NCBI GenBank assembly: GCA_023250255.1
Contig: JAHFBB010000003.1
Coordinates: 1 to 15,900 of the forward strand
Reading direction: 5' to 3'
From: Chloroflexota bacterium
GTDB taxonomy: Bacteria; Chloroflexota; Limnocylindria; QHBO01
Length of the DNA stretch: 15,900 nucleotides
The notes beneath the pieces were generated by a model, which ran no database searches, had not been told where the DNA came from, and saw only the letters and a list, made by a program, of their open reading frames with translations. Positions 6,145 through 13,024 of the stretch are shown here, piece by piece (positions within the stretch are counted from its first letter, which is position 1; each line of letters begins with the position of its first letter). The position numbers and the translations under genes are program-made.

Positions 6145-6975
6145 ATGCCATTGCGCAAGTACAGCCCCACCACCCCGAGCCTGCGCGGGATGACCCGCTC
6201 GACGTTCGAGGAAATCACGACCAGCAAGCCCTATGGCCCCCTGACCGAGCGCGTCTTCTCGAAGGCTGGCCGCAACAGCCAGGGCAAGTTGACCGTTCGC
6301 CACCAGGGTGGTGGCCACAAACGGATGTACCGAATCATCGATTGGAAGCGCAACAAGTTCGGGGTCCCGGCCCGGATCGCCACCGTCGAATACGACCCGA
6401 ACCGCTCCGCCCGGATCGCCCTGCTCAACTACGTCGATGGCGAGAAGCGGTACATGCTGCTGCCCCACGGCCTGGGTGTGGGCGACGAGGTCATGTCCGG
6501 GCCCGACGCGGAGGCGCGCGTGGGCAATGCCCTGCCGATGTCCCGGATCCCGCTGGGCACCCAGATTCACAACATCGAGATGGTCGCCGGCCGCGGCGGC
6601 CAGATCGTGCGCAGCGCCGGCGCCTCGGCCCAGCTGCTCGCCAAGGAGGGGGACAAGGCCACCATTCGTCTCCCGTCGGGCGAGGTCCGACGGGTCCACG
6701 CAACCTGCATGGCCACGATCGGCCAGGTCAGCAACCTTGATCACGAGAACCAGAAGATCGGCAAGGCCGGTCGCAGCCGGCACATGGGCCGTCGCCCGTC
6801 CGTCCGCGGCGTGGTCATGAACCCCAACGATCACCCGCACGGCGGGGGAGAGGGCAAGTCTCCGACCGGGATGCCGCCCAAGACCCCGTGGGGCAAGCCG
6901 GCCATGGGCCTGCGTACCCGCACCAGCCGACACAGTGACGATCAGATCATTCGCCGCCGGTACGGGCGAGGCTAG
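6145..6975 (+). CDS. rplB: 50S ribosomal protein L2
   Basis: L2 binds 23S rRNA near the peptidyl transferase centre and the B7b intersubunit bridge, and is needed for subunit joining and peptidyl transfer. ATG 6145, 2 nt after the rplW stop, gives 276 residues, the family norm; the same frame stays open upstream to 5776 only as a shadow of rplD and rplW. Family stretches include MPLRKYSPTTPSLR at the N-terminus, GRNSQGKLTVRHQGGGHKR, ATVEYDPNRSARIALL, IPLGTQIHNIE and, near residue 230, VVMNPNDHPHGGGEG. That last stretch contains the conserved functional histidine (E. coli His229) and the PHGGGEG loop. rpsS follows after 8 nt. Confidence 0.97.
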   Translation: MPLRKYSPTTPSLRGMTRSTFEEITTSKPYGPLTERVFSKAGRNSQGKLTVRHQGGGHKRMYRIIDWKRNKFGVPARIATVEYDPNRSARIALLNYVDGEKRYMLLPHGLGVGDEVMSGPDAEARVGNALPMSRIPLGTQIHNIEMVAGRGGQIVRSAGASAQLLAKEGDKATIRLPSGEVRRVHATCMATIGQVSNLDHENQKIGKAGRSRHMGRRPSVRGVVMNPNDHPHGGGEGKSPTGMPPKTPWGKPAMGLRTRTSRHSDDQIIRRRYGRG

Positions 6976-6983
6976 GAGCACCC

Positions 6984-7268
6984 ATGAGTCGTTCGGTCAA
7001 GAAGGGCCCGTTCGTCGACCCCCGCCTGCTCGGCCGGGTCGAGGATATGAACAAGCGCAACGAGCACAAGGTCCTGAAGACCTGGTCGCGGGCATCCGTG
7101 ATCTTCCCGGCCATGATCGGCCATACCATTGCCGTCCACGACGGCCGGCGCCACGTCCCGGTCTTCGTGACCGAGAACATGGTCGGCCACCGGCTTGGCG
7201 AGTTCGCCCCGACCCGCCATTTCCGTGGTCACGGGCGTCACACCGAACGCTCGTCGGCGCTGAAGTAG
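6984..7268 (+). CDS. rpsS: 30S ribosomal protein S19
   Basis: S19 lies in the 30S head beside S13 and contributes to the A-site finger bridge. The 94-residue product begins MSRSVKKGPFVDPRLL and carries KTWSRASVIFPAMIGHTIAVHDGRRHVPVFVT in the middle third, then MVGHRLGEFAPTRHFRGH. All of this matches bacterial S19, and length is normal (92–95). AGGAG (6974–6978), overlapping the rplB stop, lies 5 nt before ATG 6984 and sets the start. rplV follows after 10 nt. Confidence 0.97.
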   Translation: MSRSVKKGPFVDPRLLGRVEDMNKRNEHKVLKTWSRASVIFPAMIGHTIAVHDGRRHVPVFVTENMVGHRLGEFAPTRHFRGHGRHTERSSALK

Positions 7269-7278
7269 GAACGGACCG

Positions 7279-7620
7279 ATGCGCGTGACGGCCACGGCCA
7301 AGTACATCCGGATCAGTCCGCGCAAGGTGCGGCTGGTGACCGACCTCATCACGGGCAAGCCGGTCGAGGAGGCTGCCGCGATCCTTCGGTTCCTGCCGAA
7401 CGCCGCCGCCCGCGACGTGGCCAAGGTGCTGCGCTCGGCTACTGCCAACGCCGAGAACAACTTCAACCTCTCCGCCGATGAGTTGCACGTGGCCAGTGCC
7501 GTGGCCAACGAGGGCCCGACGCTGAAGCGCTTCCGACCGCGGGCCCAGGGAAGGACCTTCCAGATTCTCAAGCGAACGAGTCACATCACCATTGCCGTTG
7601 CCGACCGAGAGGACGCCTGA
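7279..7620 (+). CDS. rplV: 50S ribosomal protein L22
   Basis: L22 contacts all 23S rRNA domains, and its β-hairpin lines the exit tunnel constriction with L4. The 113-residue product shows AKYIRISPRKVRLVTDLITGK near residues 7–27, DVAKVLRSATANAENN around residues 50–65, and PRAQGRTFQILKRTSHITI, the hairpin and C-terminal strand. Length is in the normal range (110–115). An AGGAA stretch just after the rpsS stop precedes ATG 7279. The stop TGA (7618–7620) shares its last base with the rpsC ATG, a TGATG arrangement typical of translational coupling. Confidence 0.97.
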   Translation: MRVTATAKYIRISPRKVRLVTDLITGKPVEEAAAILRFLPNAAARDVAKVLRSATANAENNFNLSADELHVASAVANEGPTLKRFRPRAQGRTFQILKRTSHITIAVADREDA

Positions 7621-8654
7621 TGGGTCACAAAGTTCATCCGTACGGGTACCGCCTCGGCCTCAACAAGCCCTGGCTGGCAAAGTGGTACGCCGATCGCGAC
7701 TACGCCACCCTCCTCCAGGAGGACATGCGCATCCGTGCCCTGGTGGATCGCCAGCTGGCCAACGCCAGCGTCAGCCAGACCGAGATTGAGCGCGGCATCA
7801 ACCACGTCACCGTGACGGTGCACACCGCCAAGCCGGGGATCGTCATTGGCAAGGGCGGCGCCAACGTCGAGTTGCTGCGTACTTCCATTGGCAAGCTGAC
7901 CGACAAGAAGGTAAAGCTTGAGATCAAGGAGATCCTCCAGCCCGAACTCGACGGAGTCCTCGTGGCCCAGAGCATTGCCGGCCAACTCGAGCGACGCATC
8001 GCGTTCCGTAAGGCCGTGAAGCAGGGCGTTCAACGGAGCATCAAGGCTGGCGCCAAGGGCGTGAAGATTCAGGTTTCCGGACGCCTCGGCGGGTCGGAAA
8101 TGTCCCGTCGTGAGTGGGACAAGGAAGGCCGCATCCCGCTGGGCACGCTGCGCGCCGATATCAGTTATGGCGTTGTGCATGCCCACACGACCTACGGTCG
8201 GATCGGGGTCAAGGTCTGGATCTACCGGGGCGATCAGCTCGCGGATCTGCCCGGCTCCGCGCGCACCGAGCCGCGCGAGACCCGCCGTCCCGCCCGCCGA
8301 GCCGCGGCAGCACGACCGGCCGCCGGTACCAAGGCGCCCCGTGCGCGGCGCGCGGCGTCGGAAAGCGCCGAGCCCGCCGCGGAAGCGGTCCTCGAGCCGA
8401 TGATCGACGAGACGGTGGTCGAGGCGGCCGCCGTGGAGATGCCGCCGGTCGAGCAGGACGTTCAGGTCGAGGCTGCGCCGCCGGCGGTTGAAGCCGAGGC
8501 CGAAACCCTGGCCGAGCCCGCTGCGGAGACGGTGCCGGCTGCCGAAGCAGACGCCGCTGAGACTGTCACCGAAGAGTCGGCAACTCCCGAGCCAGATCGC
8601 GAGTCCGAGCCCGAGCCCGCGCCCCCGGCCGACGCGCCCGAAGGGGAGAGCTGA
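7620..8654 (+). CDS. rpsC: 30S ribosomal protein S3 with long charged C-terminal extension
   Basis: S3 forms part of the mRNA entry tunnel and its helicase activity on the 30S head. Residues 1–206 are a normal S3: MGHKVHPYGYRLGLNKPW, KH domain with VIGKGGANVELLR (GKGG loop), then GRLGGSEMSRREW, GTLRADISYG, and GVKVWIYRGD. After that comes an extra tail of about 138 residues, making 344 in total against 210–240 in most bacteria. The tail is first basic (about 215–246, R/A/P-rich, 11 Arg/Lys), then strongly acidic (248–344, about 29 Asp/Glu and a single Arg). It is in frame and continuous, ending 2 nt before rplP. GAGAGGA (7607–7613) is the SD. The core identity is certain; the tail's role is unknown. 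Confidence 0.96.
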   Translation: MGHKVHPYGYRLGLNKPWLAKWYADRDYATLLQEDMRIRALVDRQLANASVSQTEIERGINHVTVTVHTAKPGIVIGKGGANVELLRTSIGKLTDKKVKLEIKEILQPELDGVLVAQSIAGQLERRIAFRKAVKQGVQRSIKAGAKGVKIQVSGRLGGSEMSRREWDKEGRIPLGTLRADISYGVVHAHTTYGRIGVKVWIYRGDQLADLPGSARTEPRETRRPARRAAAARPAAGTKAPRARRAASESAEPAAEAVLEPMIDETVVEAAAVEMPPVEQDVQVEAAPPAVEAEAETLAEPAAETVPAAEADAAETVTEESATPEPDRESEPEPAPPADAPEGES

Positions 8655-8656
8655 GC

Positions 8657-9085
8657 ATGCTGCTTCCGAAACGCGTCAAACATCGCAAGGCCCAGCGGGG
8701 CCGCCGAGGCGGCCTGTCGAAGGGCGGCACGACCATCAGTTTCGGCGAGTACGGGCTGCTGGCCGAGGAGGTCTGCTGGCTCACCAGCCGTCAGATCGAG
8801 TCTGCCCGGCGGGCGATGACCCACCACATCAAGCGTGGCGGTCGGGTCTGGATCCGGGTCTTTCCCGACAAGCCGGTGACCAAGAAGCCAGCCGAGGTCC
8901 GGATGGGTTCGGGCAAGGGCGCGCCGGACCACTGGGTGGCCGTCGTGAAGCCCGGCAGGATCATGTTCGAAATGTCCGGGGTCCCCGAGCCGATTGCCCG
9001 CGAGGCCATGCGCCTGGCCGGCCACAAGTTGCCCATTCAGACCCGATTCGTGACCAAGGAGGGCGCCGAACATGGACATCAGTGA
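8657..9085 (+). CDS. rplP: 50S ribosomal protein L16
   Basis: L16 lines the A-site tRNA path near the peptidyl transferase centre and is added late in 50S assembly. The 142-residue product begins MLLPKRVKHRKAQRGR and continues LSKGGTTISFGEYGLLA, IESARRAMTHHIKRGG and RVWIRVFPDKPVTKKPAEVRMGSGKG, then WVAVVKPGRIMFEMSG. All are standard L16 blocks, including the RMGSGKG loop that holds the arginine hydroxylated in E. coli. ATG 8657 lies 2 nt after the rpsC stop, and AAGGGGAG inside the last rpsC codons serves as SD. The last 14 nt overlap rpmC in another frame. Confidence 0.97.
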   Translation: MLLPKRVKHRKAQRGRRGGLSKGGTTISFGEYGLLAEEVCWLTSRQIESARRAMTHHIKRGGRVWIRVFPDKPVTKKPAEVRMGSGKGAPDHWVAVVKPGRIMFEMSGVPEPIAREAMRLAGHKLPIQTRFVTKEGAEHGHQ

Positions 9086-9290
9086 GGTCCGCGCTCTCAG
9101 CGACAAGGACCTGGCAGCTGCGCTGGTAGATGCGAAGCAGGAGCTCTGGAAGATCCGCTTTGACCTCGCCACACGCCAGGAAAAGAACTTTTCGCGACTG
9201 CCGGCCACCCGCCGGCGGATCGCCCGCATCTTGACGGTCATGACCGAGCGCCAGCGCGCGGCGGTGACTGCCGAGGGAGGAGCCGAATGA
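9072..9290 (+). CDS. rpmC: 50S ribosomal protein L29
   Basis: L29 is a small helical-hairpin protein next to L23 at the tunnel exit. The 72-residue product starts MDISEVRALSDKDLAAALVDAKQEL and contains LWKIRFDLATRQEKNFSRL and TRRRIARILTVMTER, the two long helices of the family. ATG 9072 overlaps the end of rplP by 14 nt. The start is well supported by AAGGAGGG at 9056–9063, 8 nt upstream and wholly inside rplP. Its own 3' end shares ATGA with rpsQ. Length (60–75 is usual) is normal. Confidence 0.95.
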   Translation: MDISEVRALSDKDLAAALVDAKQELWKIRFDLATRQEKNFSRLPATRRRIARILTVMTERQRAAVTAEGGAE

Positions 9291-9562
9291 AGGCTGGCAA
9301 CCGCAAGACCAAGGTTGGTCGAGTCGTGTCCGACAAGATGGACAAGACGGTCGTGGTGAGCGTCGAGCGACTTCGGCGACATCCGATGTACAAGCGGGTC
9401 ATCCGCCTCTCGACCAAGTTCAAGGCCCATGACGAGGACAACTCGGCCCGGGTCGGGGACACCGTGCGCATCGTCGAGAGTCGACCGCTGTCCCGCGAGA
9501 AGCGCTGGACGGTGGTCGAGATCGTGACCCGCGGGTCGGTCGAGGAAGTGATCGTCGAATGA
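9287..9562 (+). CDS. rpsQ: 30S ribosomal protein S17
   Basis: S17 is a primary 16S rRNA binder in the 30S body, with an OB fold. The 91-residue product contains KTKVGRVVSDKMDKTVVVSVER in residues 7–28, HPMYKRVIRLSTKFKAHDE, then ARVGDTVRIVESRPLSREKRW, all standard S17 blocks. Its ATGA overlap with rpmC and the GGGAGGA tract in the final rpmC codons fix the start at 9287. The stop again overlaps the next gene (ATGA, rplN). This is the last gene of the classic S10 block. Confidence 0.97.
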   Translation: MKAGNRKTKVGRVVSDKMDKTVVVSVERLRRHPMYKRVIRLSTKFKAHDEDNSARVGDTVRIVESRPLSREKRWTVVEIVTRGSVEEVIVE

Positions 9563-9927
9563 TTCGCAATTCCACGCGTCTGCGCGTGGCCGACAACACC
9601 GGTGCTCGGGTTCTCGAGTGCATCACGGTGGTCGGTCGCTCGGGCGCTGACACGGCTGGCGTGGGCGACGTGATCGTGGCCGCCGTCAAGCAGGCGCTGC
9701 CCAATTCGGGGGTGAAGAAGGGCGACGTGGTACGGGCGGTGATCGTGCGGACCACCAAGGAATATGGCCGCCCGGATGGCAGCCATATCCGCTTCGACGA
9801 GAACGCGGCAGTGCTGATCACGCCCCAAGGCAACCCCCGTGGAACGCGGATCTTCGGTCCGGTTGCCCGCGAACTCCGCGAGCGCAACTACATGAAGATC
9901 ATCTCGCTCGCGCCGGAGGTGCTGTGA
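9559..9927 (+). CDS. rplN: 50S ribosomal protein L14
   Basis: L14 is a β-barrel protein on the subunit interface that contacts 16S helix 14 (bridge B8) and L19. The 122-residue product has exactly the usual bacterial length. Family blocks visible are RLRVADNTGARVLECITVVG (about residues 7–26), VGDVIVAAVKQALP, GDVVRAVIVRT, GSHIRFDENAAVLI and GTRIFGPVARELRE ahead of the C-terminal MKIISLAPEVL. ATG 9559 overlaps the rpsQ stop (ATGA), and GAGGA in the last codons of rpsQ is the SD. It opens the spc block directly after S17 with no spacer, so S10 and spc genes are probably co-transcribed. Confidence 0.98.
   Translation: MIRNSTRLRVADNTGARVLECITVVGRSGADTAGVGDVIVAAVKQALPNSGVKKGDVVRAVIVRTTKEYGRPDGSHIRFDENAAVLITPQGNPRGTRIFGPVARELRERNYMKIISLAPEVL
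9915..9920 (+). promoter_or_regulatory. Shine-Dalgarno deciding the rplX start
   Basis: GGAGGT inside the last rplN codons is 6 nt from ATG 9927 but only 3 nt from the in-frame GTG 9924. The ATG, overlapping the rplN stop as TGATG, is therefore the better start. Confidence 0.65.
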
Positions 9928-10259
9928 TGAGCATCAAGCGCGGCGACACCGTGCTCGTGTTGGCCGGCAAGGATCGGGGCAAGCGCGGGACGGTCGAGCG
10001 AATCGAGCGCACCAAGCGCGGGTTGGCCGTCGTCATACCGGGAATCAACATGGCCAAGCGCAGTCAGCGCGCGCGAAGCCGCACGCAGACCGCCGGGATC
10101 ATCGATATCCCGGTTCCGCTGCACATCAGCAACGTCCAGGTCGTGTGCCCCAACTGCTCGCGCCCAACCCGCATCGGTCATGCCACCCTGGAGGGTGAGC
10201 ACATTCGCCGGGTTCGGGTCTGCAAGCGTTGCGGCGAGCAGCTTGAGGTGGGCAAGTGA
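9927..10259 (+). CDS. rplX: 50S ribosomal protein L24 with zinc-ribbon C-terminus
   Basis: L24 is an assembly initiator of the 50S that binds the 5' end of 23S rRNA. The 110-residue product has the KOW motif region at the N-terminus (IKRGDTVLVLAGKDRGKRGTV, GINMAKR), then QTAGIIDIPVPLHISNVQ. It ends with a CPNC … CKRC pair (two CxxC knuckles), typical of the zinc-binding form of bacterial L24. ATG 9927 shares a base with the rplN stop; a GTG three bases upstream is a less likely start. The stop overlaps the rplE GTG (GTGA). Confidence 0.96.
   Translation: MSIKRGDTVLVLAGKDRGKRGTVERIERTKRGLAVVIPGINMAKRSQRARSRTQTAGIIDIPVPLHISNVQVVCPNCSRPTRIGHATLEGEHIRRVRVCKRCGEQLEVGK
10245..10250 (+). promoter_or_regulatory. 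Shine-Dalgarno supporting the rplE GTG start
   Basis: GAGGTG in the last rplX codons lies 5 nt before GTG 10256. With the GTGA overlap at 10256–10259 it supports translation from the GTG and thus the N-terminal extension of L5; no ATG or GTG occurs in frame before the conserved core. Confidence 0.7.
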
Positions 10260-10897
10260 CCGACGCCACTCCATCCCGACCGAAGCGGACCCGCAAGGCA
10301 GCAGCGCCGGCTGAAGAGTCGGCGGCAGCCCCGGCGGCCACGTCGAAGACGGCCGTCGACGGTCTGCGCAAGCGCTATGCCGACGAGGCCGTGCCTGCCC
10401 TGCAGCGCGAATTCCGCTATGTGAACCCGATGCAGGTTCCACGCCTGGACAAGGTCGTGGTCAACGTCGGCCTGGGAGAAGCCATCCAGAACGCCAAGGC
10501 CATCGAGGCCGCCGTTCGGGACCTGACGACCATCACCGGCCAGAAGCCGATCGTAACCAGGGCAACTCGCTCGATTGCCCAGTTCCGTCTGCGGACGGGC
10601 ATGCCCATCGGCGCCAAGGTCACCCTCCGAGGACAACGGATGTACGACTTCCTCGAGCGCACCATGCGACTGGCCCTGCCCCGCATCCGTGACTTCCGGG
10701 GCGTGCCGTCCCGTTCGTTTGATGGACGCGGCAACTTCAGCCTGGGGTTCAAGGAGCAGCTCGTCTACCCCGAAATCGACTACGACTCAATCGACCGCCT
10801 GCGCGGATTTGAGATCAGCATCGTCACCACCGCCCGCAACGACGAGGAAGGCCGCCGCCTGCTCGAGTTGCTGGGTATGCCCTTCAGCACGAACTAA
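10256..10897 (+). CDS. rplE: 50S ribosomal protein L5 with N-terminal extension
   Basis: L5 binds 5S rRNA and forms part of the central protuberance, touching P-site tRNA. The core starts near residue 37 (LRKRYADEAVPALQREF) and continues with NPMQVPRLDKVVVNVGLGEA, TGQKPIVTRATRSIAQFRLR, GAKVTLRG, RDFRGVPSRSFDGRGNFSLG and YDSIDRLRGFEISIVT. Before it lie about 35 extra residues, rich in Ala, Pro, Lys/Arg and Glu (TPSRPKRTRKAAAPAEE near the start), so the product is 213 residues against about 180 normally. The GTG start overlaps the rplX stop and has a good SD. One of two TAA stops in the window. Core identity is certain; extension function is unknown. Confidence 0.95.
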   Translation: MTDATPSRPKRTRKAAAPAEESAAAPAATSKTAVDGLRKRYADEAVPALQREFRYVNPMQVPRLDKVVVNVGLGEAIQNAKAIEAAVRDLTTITGQKPIVTRATRSIAQFRLRTGMPIGAKVTLRGQRMYDFLERTMRLALPRIRDFRGVPSRSFDGRGNFSLGFKEQLVYPEIDYDSIDRLRGFEISIVTTARNDEEGRRLLELLGMPFSTN

Positions 10898-10914
10898 CCG
10901 AGGATCGAGAGCCC

Positions 10915-11100
10915 ATGGCCAAGAAATCGATGATCGCCAAGTCAAAGCGGACCCCCCGCTTTGGCGTCCGCACCCACAGCCGCTGCTCCATCTGCGGAAG
11001 GCCGCGCGGCTACATGCGCCGCTTCGCGTTGTGCCGCATCTGTTTCCGGGAAAAGGCACTCAAGGGCATGCTTCCCGGCGTAACGAAGTCGAGTTGGTAG
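10915..11100 (+). CDS. rpsN: 30S ribosomal protein S14, zinc-binding type Z
   Basis: S14 is a late-joining 30S head protein. The 61-residue product is the short zinc form (often named rpsZ or rpsN1), not the roughly 100-residue zinc-free form. C24, C27, C40 and C43 form the Cx2C…Cx2C ribbon (SRCSICGRPRGYMRRFALCRIC), followed by FREKALKGMLPGVTKSSW, the family's end. GAGGA (10900–10904) lies 10 nt before ATG 10915. It stands in the usual spc position between L5 and S8. Zinc-limited growth often brings in a zinc-free paralogue; none is in this window. Confidence 0.97.
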   Translation: MAKKSMIAKSKRTPRFGVRTHSRCSICGRPRGYMRRFALCRICFREKALKGMLPGVTKSSW

Positions 11101-11104
11101 ACCA

Positions 11105-11503
11105 ATGAACATGACCGATCCCATTGCCGACATGCTGACCCGCATCCGCAACGCGAGCCTCGCCCGCCAGCGGGAAGTCGTCATGCCGTCGTCCCGTGTC
11201 AAGCGCGAGATTGCCCGGATCCTGACCGATGAGGGCTTCATCGCAGGCTGGGAGACTCGCACGACCGATGGACACGAGGAGATCACGATGTCCCTGAAGT
11301 ACGTTGAGGGCCGGACGCCAGTCGTCAGCGGCCTGAAGCGCATCAGCAAGCCGGGACTGCGGGTGTACGCGCGCAAGACGGAGATCCCCCGGGTTCTCGG
11401 CGGCCTGGGGCTCGCCATCCTGTCCACCTCGCACGGAATCATGACCGGGCAGGAGGCTCGCAAGGCCAATCTTGGCGGCGAAGTCCTCTGCTTCGTCTGG
11501 TAG
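11105..11503 (+). CDS. rpsH: 30S ribosomal protein S8
   Basis: S8 is a primary binder of the 16S central domain and, in E. coli, the translational repressor of the spc operon. The 132-residue product opens MNMTDPIADMLTRIRNASLA and carries PSSRVKREIARILTDEGFI, LKYVEGRTPVVSGLKRISKPG, RVYARKTEIPRVLGGLGLAILSTS and ends GIMTGQEARKANLGGEVLCFVW, all standard. ATG 11105 is taken; ATG 11111 (MTDPIAD) is an alternative. The upstream SD is weak. No copy of the S8-binding helix was recognisable by eye near rplX–rplE, so its regulatory role here is not shown. Confidence 0.97.
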   Translation: MNMTDPIADMLTRIRNASLARQREVVMPSSRVKREIARILTDEGFIAGWETRTTDGHEEITMSLKYVEGRTPVVSGLKRISKPGLRVYARKTEIPRVLGGLGLAILSTSHGIMTGQEARKANLGGEVLCFVW

Positions 11504-11510
11504 TACGCGC

Positions 11511-12062
11511 ATGTCACGTATCGGTCGCCTCCCCATTCCCGTGCCCGCCGGCGTCGAGGTTGACCTCGACGGTTCTCGGCTGCGGGTCAGTGGACCGTTG
11601 GGTTCGCTCGAGCGGGAGCTCAATCGCGAGGTGAGCATTGTTCGCGAGGACGGTGTACTGCGCGTCGTCCGACCGTCAGACGCGCCCCGGCACCGCGCAC
11701 TCCACGGGCTGACGCGGACGCTGGTGGCCAACATGGTGACCGGTGTGACGACCGGCTTCACCAAGGGTCTTGAGATCAGCGGAGTCGGCTATCGGGCACA
11801 ACTGCAGGGCGAGAAGCTCGTGCTGGCGCTCGGCTACTCCCACCCGGTCGAGGTAACCCCGCCGACCGGGATCTCGTTCCAGGTCGACACCCCCACCCGG
11901 GTGAGCGTGGTGGGCGCCGACAAGGAGCTGGTCGGCCAGGTCGCTGCCGCCATCCGCGCCAAGCGCAAGCCGGAGCCCTACAAGGGCAAGGGCATCCGCT
12001 ATGTCGGCGAGGTGGTCCTGCGCAAGGCCGGCAAGACCGGCAAGGTCGGGGGAGGCAAGTAG
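11511..12062 (+). CDS. rplF: 50S ribosomal protein L6
   Basis: L6 lies near the factor-binding centre and the sarcin–ricin loop. ATG 11511, 7 nt after the rpsH stop, yields 183 residues starting MSRIGRLPIPVPAGVEVDLDG; the frame stays open upstream to 11472 only inside rpsH. Two L6 repeats are visible. The second carries LEISGVGYRAQLQGEKLVLALGYSHPVEV (about residues 85–114) and the signature KPEPYKGKGIRYVGEVVLRKAGKTGK near the end. The last residues are Gly/Lys-rich, as usual. The SD is weak (TGGTAG region), and its own 3' end carries the strong SD for rplR. Confidence 0.97.
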   Translation: MSRIGRLPIPVPAGVEVDLDGSRLRVSGPLGSLERELNREVSIVREDGVLRVVRPSDAPRHRALHGLTRTLVANMVTGVTTGFTKGLEISGVGYRAQLQGEKLVLALGYSHPVEVTPPTGISFQVDTPTRVSVVGADKELVGQVAAAIRAKRKPEPYKGKGIRYVGEVVLRKAGKTGKVGGGK

Positions 12063-12064
12063 CC

Positions 12065-12424
12065 ATGGCCACATCTCCGTCGCGCGACGCGCTCCGTCGC
12101 AAGCGTCATCAGCGCCTTCGGCTCCGCCTTGCCGGTACACCAGACCGACCGCGCCTGTCCGTATTCCGCAGCACGCGCTTCATCTATGCCCAGGTCATCG
12201 ACGACACCACCGGTCGCACGCTGGTCTCCGCCTCGAGTCGAGAGTCCGCGTTGGCCGGCGGGCCCGGCAAGGTTGCGGTGGCCGAGGCGGTCGGCAAGGC
12301 GCTGGCCGAACGAGCCCGCCAAGCGGGCGTCAGCCAGGTCGTCTTCGACCGTGGCGGCTATCGCTATCACGGGCGGGTTCGCTCGCTCGCCGAGGGCGCC
12401 CGCGCGGGCGGCCTCGACCTGTAG
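12065..12424 (+). CDS. rplR: 50S ribosomal protein L18
   Basis: L18 binds 5S rRNA with L5 in the central protuberance. The 119-residue product has an Arg-rich N-terminus (RRKRHQRLRLRLAGTPDRPRLSVFRS), then IYAQVIDDTTGRTLVSAS, AEAVGKALAERARQAGVSQVVFDRGGYRYHGRVRSLAEGAR and GGLDL at the end, all standard. GGGGGAGG (12048–12055) inside rplF is 9 nt upstream of ATG 12065. Length is normal (117–122). rpsE follows after 12 nt, with a purine-rich SD. Confidence 0.97.
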   Translation: MATSPSRDALRRKRHQRLRLRLAGTPDRPRLSVFRSTRFIYAQVIDDTTGRTLVSASSRESALAGGPGKVAVAEAVGKALAERARQAGVSQVVFDRGGYRYHGRVRSLAEGARAGGLDL

Positions 12425-12436
12425 AGAAGAGGACCC

Positions 12437-13024
12437 ATGACCCGCATCGATCCGACCAAACTCAATCTCGAGGAGAAGGTCGTCCAGCTCAACCGGGTGG
12501 CCAAGGTGGTCAAGGGCGGACGTCGCTTCAGTTTCAGCGCGGTCGTCGTGGTGGGCGACGGTAACGGCGTGGTGGGCGCCGGCCTCGGCAAGGCTGGTGA
12601 AGTTCCCGAGGCCATCCGCAAGGGCGTCGAGGACGCCAAGAAGAATCTCGTTCGAATCCCGCTCGTCGGATCGACGATTCCGCACACCATTCAGCGCAAG
12701 TTCGGCGCGTCCACCGTGCTCTTGCGCCCGGCTTCGCCAGGGACGGGTGTCATCGCCGGAGGCTCCGTACGATCGGTGGTCGAGGCCGTCGGAATCCGCG
12801 ACCTGCTGTCGAAGTCCATGGGCAGCACCAACCCGGTGAACGTCGTGCGCGCGACCATGGAATGTCTGACCGCGCTGCGCTCGGCCGATGCGATCGCTGC
12901 CCGGCGTGGCCGGACCGCGGAATCGATCATCGGCAAGCGTGCCGCTGAGGCTGCGCGTCAACCCCACGAGTATGTCGAGCGTCTCCGCCCGGTCATTCCG
13001 GGCCAGGGAGGCAACCGTGGCTGA
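12437..13024 (+). CDS. rpsE: 30S ribosomal protein S5
   Basis: S5 lies at the mRNA entry channel and affects translation fidelity; mutations in its N-terminal loop give spectinomycin resistance. The 195-residue product has LEEKVVQLNRVAKVVKGGRRFSF in residues 11–33 with the conserved VVKGGRR loop, VVVGDGNGVVGAGLGKAGEVPEAIRKG, NLVRIPLVGSTIPHTIQ, KFGASTVLLRPASPGTGVIAGG, IRDLLSKSMGSTNPVNVVRAT, then a basic tail. A purine-rich SD (GAGAAGAGGA, 12424–12433) precedes ATG 12437. The length is slightly above E. coli (167) because of the longer C-terminus, as in several other phyla. The last 8 nt overlap rpmD. Confidence 0.97.
   Translation: MTRIDPTKLNLEEKVVQLNRVAKVVKGGRRFSFSAVVVVGDGNGVVGAGLGKAGEVPEAIRKGVEDAKKNLVRIPLVGSTIPHTIQRKFGASTVLLRPASPGTGVIAGGSVRSVVEAVGIRDLLSKSMGSTNPVNVVRATMECLTALRSADAIAARRGRTAESIIGKRAAEAARQPHEYVERLRPVIPGQGGNRG
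13006..13011 (+). promoter_or_regulatory. Shine-Dalgarno deciding the rpmD start
   Basis: GGGAGG inside the last rpsE codons lies 5 nt before GTG 13017. It supports the short L30 start at MAESNTLRVTW rather than an in-frame ATG at 12888, well inside rpsE. Confidence 0.7.

Noticed and set aside
5926..6981. Minus-strand open frame of 351 codons opposite rplW and rplB
   Set aside because: Shadow of L23 and L2; no recognisable domain.
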